A stretch of DNA of 64,000 bases, from NCBI GenBank assembly GCA_030427805.1, contig JAUICP010000005.1:1-64000 (forward strand), in the 5' to 3' direction. The notes beneath the pieces were generated by a model. It saw only the letters and a list, made by a program, of their open reading frames with translations. It was not told the origin of the DNA and searched no databases. Origin of the DNA: Bdellovibrionia bacterium (GTDB lineage Bacteria; Bdellovibrionota; Bdellovibrionia; Bdellovibrionales; JAGQZY01). Both the position numbers and the translations under genes were made by a program. This document shows, piece by piece, positions 6,925 to 14,692 of the stretch. Positions within the stretch are counted from its first letter, which is position 1; each line of letters opens with the position of its first letter.

Positions 6925-8190
6925 TCATCTAAACTCGTCGAGCTGGTCGCCGCGATGGAGGACTTCAATTTCATCGTTTGGGAAAATCCGCATTGTTGGT
7001 ACACGTGGGTATGTGTAAGTCAGACAATGGCCTGACCCTCCACCACGTAGGACTATATTACTAGAAGAAAAACGAATCACATTGAATCCCAAGTCAGAGT
7101 AGACCTTTGCCGCTTGATTGTCTTCTGGTTCACCATAGACTGGCATAAACACTTTTTGATTCAAAAAGACAGAATTGATATAAGTTCTTGAATTCCCACT
7201 GGTTGACTTGAGGGGGTCTTTTCTAGGGGTGGGCATAAATTTCGTGGTAAAGCCATTCTGCTGTAAGATTTGTGCGTATTGATAATTGCTGACCAAAACA
7301 AGATTGTCACTGGCGAAGCTTGCGTACATGTCGATGTGTTCAATTACGCCATTTCCCAATGGGGGAAGTCGCACTAGGCGTCCAGTACACTTATACCTGT
7401 ATATAAATACCCAATCAGGTGTTAGGGCCTCAGCATAGGACCGGTTTACGATCAGGCAATCGCCCTTGGTGTTGGCTACAAAGTTACCTCCCGCCCAAAT
7501 GTAAGGAGAGTGAAGTTTTTCCGCTGCAAACATTCTTGCTAAGTAAGGGGCTCTATAGATGTAAACGCTTTCGTCATAGGTGCTTACAAGTTGGAGTTGA
7601 TCATTTTCGTCATAAACTGGTATGGGTAAGCGGTCTCTCCACCACTGTAGGCCCCGGTTTGGGGTAGTATCAAATCTGCGGTCATCACTGTTATTAGACG
7701 CGATATGCACTATGAACAATTTGTTTAGATCAATATGGTCTTTTAAGAAGTTTAAAATTCTATTTGTCTCAGATTCCTGTTTTGATGAAGAGATAATGAC
7801 AAGACGTTCACTTTTAATATTTCGAGCAATCTTTATTAAAAAGCGCTTGTATTCTCTTAGAGCACTTCTCCAGGTATCTGTATATATTTGTGGGGTTTCG
7901 GATCCAAACCTATACATTCTTGGGGGCGGCCCCATGACAACGTAGCCGACGGGTTCCGTTTCCATAAAAGGTCGGCCAATATATTTACTTGGAGCCGCGG
8001 CAAAAACCGGATCATTAGCCTTAGAGTCATTGGCCAGGGTTTCTTTTGTCTGTTCGAGCATGAGCTGCTGATAATCGGGGTCGAGCTCTGGCCTCAGGGA
8101 TTCTGCAAGTTGAGGAGCGTATCCACAGTTTTGGAAGCCAATTATAGTTGCTGCTAAGAAAATAGCGATTGAGACGATTGCTTTTTTCAT
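6925..8190 (-). CDS. Lipoprotein of the peptidylarginine/agmatine deiminase superfamily (paralog 3)
   Basis: 421 residues from the ATG at 8190; a GTG two codons upstream is possible, but the AGGGGTG ribosome site fits the ATG. The lipobox is IIGFQNC (Cys22). Catalytic residues of the superfamily are present: WWRD (Asp186), AGGN (234-236), EHID (His285, Asp287), YINS...KVFMP (Asn339) and GHCLT (Cys389). Where the other copies have GHID/GHVD, this one has EHID. It is clearly the sister of paralog 1: shared KYIGRPFME, PVYDEND.LQLVSTY, CTGRLVRLP and an identical last 14 residues. An extracytoplasmic guanidino-modifying enzyme is inferred. Confidence 0.75.
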   Translation of the reverse strand: MKKAIVSIAIFLAATIIGFQNCGYAPQLAESLRPELDPDYQQLMLEQTKETLANDSKANDPVFAAAPSKYIGRPFMETEPVGYVVMGPPPRMYRFGSETPQIYTDTWRSALREYKRFLIKIARNIKSERLVIISSSKQESETNRILNFLKDHIDLNKLFIVHIASNNSDDRRFDTTPNRGLQWWRDRLPIPVYDENDQLQLVSTYDESVYIYRAPYLARMFAAEKLHSPYIWAGGNFVANTKGDCLIVNRSYAEALTPDWVFIYRYKCTGRLVRLPPLGNGVIEHIDMYASFASDNLVLVSNYQYAQILQQNGFTTKFMPTPRKDPLKSTSGNSRTYINSVFLNQKVFMPVYGEPEDNQAAKVYSDLGFNVIRFSSSNIVLRGGGSGHCLTYTYPRVPTMRIFPNDEIEVLHRGDQLDEFR

Positions 8191-8300
8191 ACCCACCCCT
8201 AGGACCTACATACTACCAAATAGATATCGGCTCTTTTAGGGGGGATCTAGATCAATTTATCAATTTGAGAAGTTATTAATTTCAGAGGCGCAATTGGCTA

Positions 8301-8543
8301 TTATCCACAACACTTTTTGTACTTTTTGCCGCTTCCGCAGGGGCAGGGTTCATTGCGGCCAATTTTGGGGGTGAGGTTGACGATGGGCTGGCGCTTTTCG
8401 TGGTGATGGCCGTGGTTACAGTGAGGCCCATGGACATGGCCGTGGTGGTGATGATCATGATCGTGGTCATGGTTGCAGTCGGGACCGTGAACGTGTCCGT
8501 GCTCGTCGGTTTCATTATTTTTAGTTCCAGTGGTATGGTCCAT
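8301..8543 (-). CDS. His-rich protein with C-terminal SEC-C zinc motif
   Basis: 80 residues. Residues about 14-49 are dominated by His, Asp and Gly with repeated HGHVHGP(D/H)CNH blocks, and the C terminus is a classic SEC-C motif ([19 protein letters not shown]), the Zn-binding module found at the end of SecA. A metal-storage or metal-delivery role fits the composition. SEC-C proteins can also contact ribosomes or nucleic acid; this is family knowledge, not visible here. It has no signal peptide, so it is probably cytoplasmic. It is divergent from the GreA-like gene. Confidence 0.85.
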   Translation of the reverse strand: MDHTTGTKNNETDEHGHVHGPDCNHDHDHDHHHHGHVHGPHCNHGHHHEKRQPIVNLTPKIGRNEPCPCGSGKKYKKCCG

Positions 8544-8631
8544 GCTTCACCTCTTTTACTTGATCTATATCCCTGTTCTACTAAAATTCAAGTTAATTTA
8601 CGGTAACTGTTTAAATTTGTTTAAAGTCAGG

Positions 8632-9072
8632 ATGGATCCTTTGATTAGAGCTCATCTCATAAAAAAGCTTATAGAGGTCTTCGAAGAGCAGTGTAATTTA
8701 TATAACGCCAAGGTTGCTTCGAGTTCGGCAAAGGAACACGCCAAAAAATATAAACTAGCGATTGATTACATAAAGAGTCTACCAGGTAAGCCTAAAAACC
8801 AGAAAATTGAAGAAGGTGCGGCTATCGAGCTAAGGTCAATGGGGTCGGGGTTGGGTGAACCTCAATCCCTCTACTTCTTGATTATCCCGGATTCCTTCGA
8901 TCTGATCTCAAACGACTGGCAAATATATCCTACGACCGAAATTGGAGTCCTTACGGAGAGCTTTGTTTCGAGTCAAGCCTCTAGAATTGGCGACACCCTC
9001 GAATTCAAGTTCATTGAAGACAAGGGTGTTGAGTCGCTTGTGGCTTATAAAATTTCTTCGATTGAATCCTGA
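8632..9072 (+). CDS. GreA/GreB C-terminal-domain-like protein
   Basis: 146 residues starting at MDPLIRAHLIKKL; the frame is open upstream, but those residues are overlapped by the divergent SEC-C gene and look unstructured. The N terminus (1-60) is a charged helical region and the rest matches the pattern of the GreA/GreB C-terminal domain: an AAIELRS strand, a YFLII strand, a TEIGVLTESF segment corresponding to the SP.G.AL.G region, GDTLEF and a final AYKISSIE strand. Gre factors bind the RNA polymerase secondary channel. The N-terminal coiled coil here is too short for canonical GreA, so it may be a polymerase-binding regulator rather than a cleavage factor. Confidence 0.5.
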   Translation: MDPLIRAHLIKKLIEVFEEQCNLYNAKVASSSAKEHAKKYKLAIDYIKSLPGKPKNQKIEEGAAIELRSMGSGLGEPQSLYFLIIPDSFDLISNDWQIYPTTEIGVLTESFVSSQASRIGDTLEFKFIEDKGVESLVAYKISSIES

Positions 9073-9073
9073 T

Positions 9074-9481
9074 TTAGCGCGGCCCTGGGTTGGTTATTGA
9101 TCCTGGTAAATCGACCACCATTTCAATGGGTGCCTCTTTTGGCTCGATATTTGTCTTCTTACACCAAGATACACGACTATTCATGAATACAACATATTCA
9201 TCTTCAAGTGCTAACCAGGCCTCGACATAAGTTATTTGAGTGCTTTTAAGAGAGTCTATTGTTTTCTGCATCTTGCGTGCGAGAGACGTCTTACCTTTGA
9301 GAGTGGCGTCGAGCATTTTAGTTTCATAGTATGAAATTTGGCGTACTGATTTAAGAGCACCCTTTCGAATTACTTCTTGATTCGATTCTAAAGTAGCTGC
9401 GTGTTCTAAATATTTCTCGCAAAGATTTGCGAAGGCTGATTGTGTACCTAGTAAAATAATTATAGCGATTAATGTTTTCAT
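9074..9481 (-). CDS. Small secreted protein, unknown function
   Basis: 135 residues with a clear signal peptide (MKTLIAIIILLGTQSAFA) and a ribosome site GGGGG six bases before ATG. The mature part is mostly helical and charged, with two Cys residues (NLCEKY near the N terminus and SWCKK near residue 107) that could form a disulfide in the periplasm, and a Pro-rich tail. No family recognised. It is convergent with the GreA-like gene, one base apart, with no visible terminator between them. Confidence 0.75.
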   Translation of the reverse strand: MKTLIAIIILLGTQSAFANLCEKYLEHAATLESNQEVIRKGALKSVRQISYYETKMLDATLKGKTSLARKMQKTIDSLKSTQITYVEAWLALEDEYVVFMNSRVSWCKKTNIEPKEAPIEMVVDLPGSITNPGPR

Positions 9482-9657
9482 GATATCCCCCTGTTATATT
9501 CATTTTGGGGGATGGATGCTCGTTATTGAGTAACAAATGTGACGAATAAAAGTCTATCAAAATGAGCCAATAGAATGGTGCTTTTTTATTGAATTCAGAT
9601 ATTTACCAGAATGACGACCCTAGTATCTGGGTCGCTTAGGATCAGAGGAAACGCATC

Positions 9658-10122
9658 TTACTGCTGAATACAGCCGTTTCTTAAATTGAAAGTTTTCTCT
9701 TGTCGATCGCCGAGGTGTTCGTTGTAAACGAGTGGCGCAAACTCTTTTCTGTAGATTACTAAAGAGGAAGGATTAATCTCTTTGTACTGAGCATATTCTA
9801 AGTAATCTCCATAGTTATCTGTTACCTTGCGATCACAAAGGATTTTTAGTTCATCCATTGCCTTATTGAGTTCAGAGTGGGCGTGTGTAGAGATGAGCTC
9901 TCTCGCTGAACGGGTGACTGCCAGAGTTCCTTCGACCCAGCCCGGAACCTGATCGCCATCGTTGTGGAAAAAGTTAGTGTACTGGCAAGTCGCCGCACAA
10001 ACCCAAGTTCCAACACTAGAAACTTCCGGGACTTCTTCGCCATCATCGACGAGGGCCTTTGCGAATTGTGAAAGGCTTAAGATCAGCAGTGAGATGGTCA
10101 AAATTCGGGCTACAAGAGTCAT
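9658..10122 (-). CDS. Small secreted protein, unknown function
   Basis: 154 residues with a signal peptide ending near FAKA. The mature protein has four Cys residues (WVCAATC near residue 43, ILCDRK near 94, NGCIQQ at the C terminus), a pattern typical of disulfide-stabilised periplasmic or extracellular proteins. AAGGA lies upstream of the ATG. No family recognised. It is one of a run of three minus-strand secreted proteins (9074-11278) separated by gaps of 130-180 bases, so each may have its own promoter. Confidence 0.75.
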   Translation of the reverse strand: MTLVARILTISLLILSLSQFAKALVDDGEEVPEVSSVGTWVCAATCQYTNFFHNDGDQVPGWVEGTLAVTRSARELISTHAHSELNKAMDELKILCDRKVTDNYGDYLEYAQYKEINPSSLVIYRKEFAPLVYNEHLGDRQEKTFNLRNGCIQQ

Positions 10123-10252
10123 AATAGAGTCCTTAATAACAAGATATTAGAGTAAAAACCTCATACCTTGGTTAGATGCTACCTTAAATCAAGATTACTG
10201 AGATCTTGAAAGTTATGAGACTAGGAATGTGCAATTGATATTCCAAAAAAAC

Positions 10253-11278
10253 CTAAGCGCCCCAATTGACGGGTGCTAGGAGTTCTTTGGGAATGGGTTT
10301 AGAAAAGAGGGGCTTCAAACTATCGCCACCGATTGTATTTTGTGCCTTTTTTAAACTCTCAAGGTCTTTGACATTGATGTGGACATTTACTTTTTTAGTG
10401 TGTTTGGCAATTTGTCTGAAGTAACCCTTTACACTTTTTATCTTGTTAGATTTTGGCTGCATCACAAAATAAACATCGTAATCGTAGCAGAGGTCGTCTT
10501 TACCGTAACCATTTGTACAATAATTAAAAGTAGCCTGGGACGATTTGAGCCACCCCTCCGAAGACAAAGTTCCGCGCCTTTTTTCGATGCCCTTCAAATA
10601 TTCGCAATAGATTTCGTATTTAAAGTCGGATTTATCTCTTTTAAGTTCGATAAAAGTTTGATGGCCGATAAGTTCATTGGCATGGACGAATTCTACAAAG
10701 CTTCGAGCTGGTGACTTACTCAAGTCATACTCTTGGGAGAGGATTCTGTCGCGGTGTATTTTAAAGGATTTATTGTCTCGTTTGATTAAAGCGATCTTTT
10801 CAACTTTGTAGTAGGCCCCGTCAAAGAGTTGATGCCCATCATAAAAAACATAATACCAAGGAGAGTCCTTGCGGTATTGAAAAATCCACGAACCAATTTC
10901 GTCGTTAAAAACCTCGTTATACTTGTGGTTTTTTCGAAGTTCTTTAAGCTTTTTATAATATTCCTTTAGATTTTTACTTCGGAATGCTTTGTTGTTTTTG
11001 TCTGTGCCAAGTACCTGGAGATCTTCGGCAAAACATTCTTTCATTTTCGCTTCAGTTAATGAGTCTTTAAAAATGTCGTTACATGATTTCAAGAAGGCAC
11101 GAAACTCAGTATAAAGATTTTCACTTTCTTTGTCTTTGTGGGTATCGACTTTTACAATTCCTTTTTCGCTGACGGGGTCATCAACAATACTCGTGGGGAG
11201 TGAATCGAGATCGATCGGCATTTCTGCCTGGCCTGCTATTGCGACTAAAAAGACAAAACTGAATGCTAATAACTTCAT
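10253..11278 (-). CDS. Secreted protein, unknown function
   Basis: 341 residues; signal peptide MKLLAFSFVFLVAIAGQA. The mature part begins with an acidic linker (to about residue 50), then a Lys-rich region alternating helices and aromatic beta strands (GSWIFQYRKDSPWYYVFYDG), and a C-terminal half with strands and Cys pairs (YCEYL, YCTNGYGKDDLCYDYD). The overall pattern suggests an extracellular alpha/beta protein, but no family is recognised. The ribosome site is weak. Lys-rich, AT-rich coding resembles neighbouring secreted genes. Confidence 0.75.
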   Translation of the reverse strand: MKLLAFSFVFLVAIAGQAEMPIDLDSLPTSIVDDPVSEKGIVKVDTHKDKESENLYTEFRAFLKSCNDIFKDSLTEAKMKECFAEDLQVLGTDKNNKAFRSKNLKEYYKKLKELRKNHKYNEVFNDEIGSWIFQYRKDSPWYYVFYDGHQLFDGAYYKVEKIALIKRDNKSFKIHRDRILSQEYDLSKSPARSFVEFVHANELIGHQTFIELKRDKSDFKYEIYCEYLKGIEKRRGTLSSEGWLKSSQATFNYCTNGYGKDDLCYDYDVYFVMQPKSNKIKSVKGYFRQIAKHTKKVNVHINVKDLESLKKAQNTIGGDSLKPLFSKPIPKELLAPVNWGA

Positions 11279-11363
11279 AATTTTATTGAACCAGAGTTGC
11301 TGTAGAGCTTCAAAGATTTATTTCTAGTAATGGGACAAATTTTAAAATGCGAGAGAGGTGAAA

Positions 11364-11624
11364 TTAGGTAGTTTTTAGTTTTAGAAAGAATCTATTGAGT
11401 GCAATGCCCAGGGCAGACCCGGGCAGTGTGAGGCACAAACCCAATGATAGGTAAATGGTCCAGTAGCCGAATTCGTCTTGGGATAGAAACATGTAAAGAG
11501 CAAATAGGAGGGAGGGTAGGAGTAGGGCGAGGGCAGTCGTCCATCGATTTTTCTTCAAAAATCGAACCATTAAAAAGCTTGGAATAAGGCTAAAGACCAC
11601 GAGGCCAATCATAAAATAATTCAC
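11364..11624 (-). CDS. Small integral membrane protein
   Basis: 86 residues with three likely membrane helices (about 3-19, 29-46, 55-78) and basic residues between the first two (RFLKKNRW), placing that loop in the cytoplasm. The first possible start is a GTG; an ATG four codons later is an alternative, and neither has a strong ribosome site. No family recognised. It stands alone between two secreted-protein genes. Confidence 0.5.
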   Translation of the reverse strand: MNYFMIGLVVFSLIPSFLMVRFLKKNRWTTALALLLPSLLFALYMFLSQDEFGYWTIYLSLGLCLTLPGSALGIALNRFFLKLKTT

Positions 11625-11850
11625 TGAATCAGCCTATTCTTACCCCTTAAAAGAGTCAGGTAAGCTTCTTGTAAATAACTTGAAGTGGCAAAAATTGGGC
11701 TCCAGAAGCAAAAGAGCGGCGCGCCGAGGGTGATTCTCACCCGCGTTGCAGGAATTTCGCAGCATTTAAGATTTTCTTTGAAACTTTTGCCCGGTCTTAA
11801 TAGCATCCGGCCAGATTCAGGGGACAGATACTATTCGGGAGGGGATTCAA

Positions 11851-12789
11851 ATGAATAGATCAATCATCAAAGTTTTACTCGTACTTTTATTTCCATTGCT
11901 TGCAATGGCCAATCAACCAAAAGAAGTCAGCTACATCGATAGTCTCTCAGATATTACCGATCCGGCCACTCACCACGGTTTTGTTGACCTCAATGATCTT
12001 TGGTATCCACCAGGAATTGAGATGAACGGTATGACCGAGGAAATCTTTAATCAGATCCTCGACAACGTTTACAAAGTTTACGAACCCATCTTTAGAGCTA
12101 AAGGCGCAGAATTTGTAATTGAGCGTCGTTGGGAAGACGGTACTGTGAACGCTTTTGCCAGACAAATTGGCAATAAGTGGATGATTCGTATGTTTGGTGG
12201 TCTTGCTAGACACGAAACAATTACTCCTGATGGGTTTGCCCTCGTTGCTTGTCACGAAGTCGGTCACCATTTGGCGGGAGCTCCTAAAAAAGGAACTCGT
12301 TGGGCTTCAAACGAAGGCCAGTCTGATTACTTTGCGACTCTAAAGTGTATGCGAAAGCTATGGGCTCAAGATGATAACATCGGTTATGTCGAGTACATGT
12401 GGGCCATGGAAAATCCTTTCGTTGATGAGTACGCCATGGAGATGTGTATTAAGGCTCACCAAGGTGGCCCCATGCAGGCTCTTTGTGGCCGAATGTCAAT
12501 GGGTGGCCAATCGGTTGCTTTCCTCTTTCAAGCATTGAGAAAGTTGCCAACGCCTCCAAAATTCAATACGCCCGATCAAACCAAAGCGAAGCAAACTCAA
12601 GACTCTCATCCAATGCCACAGTGTCGAATGGATACCTACTTCCAAGGAGCGCTTTGCCCGATCAGTGCTGATCAAGATGTCGATGATATGGATCCAAGTG
12701 TAGGAACTTGTAATCGACTTGCGAACCACCCTTACGGACTTCGTCCTCTTTGTTGGTTTGCTCCAGCTGAAGCCTTTGGATTCTTCTAA
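11851..12789 (+). CDS. Secreted zinc metalloprotease-like protein (HEVGH)
   Basis: 312 residues; signal peptide MNRSIIKVLLVLLFPLLAMA. The zincin motif HEVGH (135-139) lies in a hydrophobic helix (ALVACHEVGHHLAG) and is followed by NEGQSDYFA, where Glu155 or Asp159 can be the third zinc ligand. Cys residues near the C terminus (CRMDTY, ALCPIS, GTCNRLA, LCWFAP) suggest disulfides in an exported protein. Ribosome site GGAGGGGATTCAA. A strong terminator follows, so it is monocistronic. Predicted extracellular or periplasmic peptidase; specificity unknown. Confidence 0.8.
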   Translation: MNRSIIKVLLVLLFPLLAMANQPKEVSYIDSLSDITDPATHHGFVDLNDLWYPPGIEMNGMTEEIFNQILDNVYKVYEPIFRAKGAEFVIERRWEDGTVNAFARQIGNKWMIRMFGGLARHETITPDGFALVACHEVGHHLAGAPKKGTRWASNEGQSDYFATLKCMRKLWAQDDNIGYVEYMWAMENPFVDEYAMEMCIKAHQGGPMQALCGRMSMGGQSVAFLFQALRKLPTPPKFNTPDQTKAKQTQDSHPMPQCRMDTYFQGALCPISADQDVDDMDPSVGTCNRLANHPYGLRPLCWFAPAEAFGFF

Positions 12790-12815
12790 GGGTCATGCAA
12801 AAATGATTTTAAACA

Positions 12816-12848
12816 AGGCTGTATCTTTCGGATGCAGCCTTTTTTTTC
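12816..12848 (+). terminator. Rho-independent terminator after the HEVGH protease
   Basis: AGGCTG and CAGCCT close an 8-bp-class hairpin around ATCTTTCGGAT, directly followed by seven T (12841-12847). Confidence 0.85.
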
Positions 12849-13108
12849 GTTTATCCGGCTGTCTCATTTTGAAATACCTGAATTCTCTTTTCTCGCTGGA
12901 ACCGAGCTCTCGTTTTCTTACTTCATTTTGATGTCGAACTTTTTTGAGTTCTAAGTGAGAGTCGATTCACGACTTTTTGGAATGACCGTGCTCGATGCAG
13001 AATAACTAGACAAGTGTATACGAGTTAACGATGATAAAGTCCTGGTTTTATTAAAAAATATCGGTTTAGATAAAAGTACGGCAAGAGAGACAAGGCGAGA
13101 GGTTTCAA
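12849..13108. other. 260-bp intergenic region without a recognised gene
   Basis: Lies between the terminator and the hydrolase-like gene. A short stem AGTCG...CGACT followed by five T (near 12960-12980) could be a weak terminator or attenuator. No RNA gene or promoter is clear. Confidence 0.3.
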
Positions 13109-13867
13109 GTGGCGAGAGGTTTATTCTTACTTATTTTTTTAGTTTCTTTAGAGAGTGTGGCGCGATTGGAATCGGCCTGCTTTCCCGATCCTAATGATCC
13201 TGAAATGATGGCGGCTCTTCAGGCAGCTGGTGTTTCTGACTTGCACAGTATTCACGACTGGCCAGTGTCAGCCATTTACTTGCATGGTTGGGATGACATT
13301 ACTCAAAATGGATCCACTGATGAGTTAGCCAATCGCGAGCGACTCAGGGAACTCGCCATTGAATTAGCACGAAGAGGGGAGCGGATTGCTCTACCTGTTT
13401 CGGGAATGACGAGAAGAGATCCCAATGGTCGAACCGTTCTTCATTGGCCCAGTAATTCAGTGATGCCCTTAGAAGAGGCTTCAGCATCTTCTCGAGAACA
13501 AAGTGTTGAAGGGTTGGCTCGAATGGCTTGTAGTTCTGATGGCTCGGGTGATGATGTGGAGCTCGCTCACCCAAGAACACTGATGGGTTATTCAAACGGA
13601 GCCTACAAAGCTCTGTATCTCGCTGAGGGCATGCCCTGTCCCGGTGGATATCTTAATGGTCACTATACGCGGGTTATTGCCATTGGCGCTCGACAAGCTC
13701 GAAGTAGTTGTGGAGCTCTCCGAGTGAATACAGGGCATAGTCCTGCTAACTTCTCAAATCGGCTCGATGGATATTTACAAGGCTGGGAAGTGACGGGTGC
13801 CGTGCGAACGTCCCCGCGAGCCGCTCCTAGAGGTCAGCCCTATACTCCTGGAGTTATTGAAGACTAA
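13109..13867 (+). CDS. Secreted alpha/beta-hydrolase-like protein
   Basis: 252 residues from a GTG start preceded by GGCGAGAGG. An N-terminal hydrophobic segment (RGLFLLIFLVSL) acts as export signal. Two marks of the alpha/beta-hydrolase fold are visible: an HG turn after a beta strand (IYLHGWDD, 56-63, oxyanion region) and a nucleophile elbow G-Y-S-N-G (Ser162). A catalytic His may lie in the C-terminal part, for example NTGHSP. Likely an exported esterase or lipase-like enzyme; the substrate is not predictable. The mature part has a composition richer in Arg and Gly than its neighbours. Confidence 0.6.
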   Translation: MARGLFLLIFLVSLESVARLESACFPDPNDPEMMAALQAAGVSDLHSIHDWPVSAIYLHGWDDITQNGSTDELANRERLRELAIELARRGERIALPVSGMTRRDPNGRTVLHWPSNSVMPLEEASASSREQSVEGLARMACSSDGSGDDVELAHPRTLMGYSNGAYKALYLAEGMPCPGGYLNGHYTRVIAIGARQARSSCGALRVNTGHSPANFSNRLDGYLQGWEVTGAVRTSPRAAPRGQPYTPGVIED

Positions 13868-13885
13868 TTCCTACTACGAGAACTT

Positions 13886-14446
13886 CTAAAACATATACAT
13901 AATGCTTAGACCAAAAATCGATGACTGGCCGGTGATAGTCATTTGATTACTGTCTTCACCACCATCAACGAGGGCATCATCCCTTGAGAGGGTAAGGCCA
14001 CCATCGACGTGAAAGAGAATTCTCTTGCGCACGCGAAAGTGAAAACCTGCAACGCCAGAGATGCGGAAAAAACTTCGATCTTCAGCGTAGTCTCCAAGGC
14101 CTAAACCTCCGCCGACATGGAATCCTAAGCGCTTGGTCCCGGACACTGTATACTTGTAAAGTCCACCGATTCCATAGGTCATTGGATCTGAACCCGATAC
14201 TATTAAAAAGGCTTGCGCTGAAGACTTCTCTCCGACACTAAAAAGACCCGTTAAGGCCGTTTGAGAGGTGTAGAGAAGTTGTGAATTTGAAGCCAGGCCC
14301 ACTGCCATGGTTGAATCTTTAGCTGACCATCTAATGCGCTTTTCTTTTTGTTCTGGTTTTTTATCAATATCAGGAAACTGCCCAAAGGCATGCGAAAGAA
14401 AAAACAAATTGAGTAATACAAAAAATAAAAAGGATCTTATCCCCAT
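13886..14446 (-). CDS. Outer-membrane beta-barrel-like protein
   Basis: 186 residues starting at the ATG at 14446, chosen because MGIRSFLFFVLLNLFFLSHAFG is a clean signal peptide; the frame extends 64 codons upstream without signal-like character. After a short charged linker (DIDKKPEQKEKRIRW) come alternating amphipathic strands rich in Gly and aromatics (GGLYKYTV, GFHVGGGLGLGDY, FHVDGGLTLS), ending in IMYMF, a typical C-terminal aromatic of outer-membrane barrels. About 8 strands are likely. No family is recognised beyond that. Divergent from the gene at 14693. Confidence 0.7.
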   Translation of the reverse strand: MGIRSFLFFVLLNLFFLSHAFGQFPDIDKKPEQKEKRIRWSAKDSTMAVGLASNSQLLYTSQTALTGLFSVGEKSSAQAFLIVSGSDPMTYGIGGLYKYTVSGTKRLGFHVGGGLGLGDYAEDRSFFRISGVAGFHFRVRKRILFHVDGGLTLSRDDALVDGGEDSNQMTITGQSSIFGLSIMYMF

Positions 14447-14692
14447 CAATAGCCCCCATTCCCACATATAAGACGAATAGACCCCTGAAGAGTTACAAAA
14501 TAAAAGAGACTCGGGCTCTAAGCTCTTAATAATGCGAAAAAAATCAGTTTTTATTAAAACCCAAGAATTTCGTTTTGTGAAAGGGACTACGGATTTAAGG
14601 ATCTCAATTCGAAACATGACAAAAGGACGTCGCGGCATTGCCTTTAATGGGAATGTGGGTGACTGGAGCAGTCAATAAAAAGGAGAAGTTAA

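Noticed and set aside
11700-11765. Possible second tRNA or small RNA (GC-rich patch with GGGTGATTCTCACCC)
   Set aside because: No acceptor/anticodon/T-arm combination can be drawn; only a short hairpin is present.
14447-14638. 64-codon N-terminal extension of the barrel protein
   Set aside because: The extension has no export signal; the ATG at 14446 starts a complete signal peptide.
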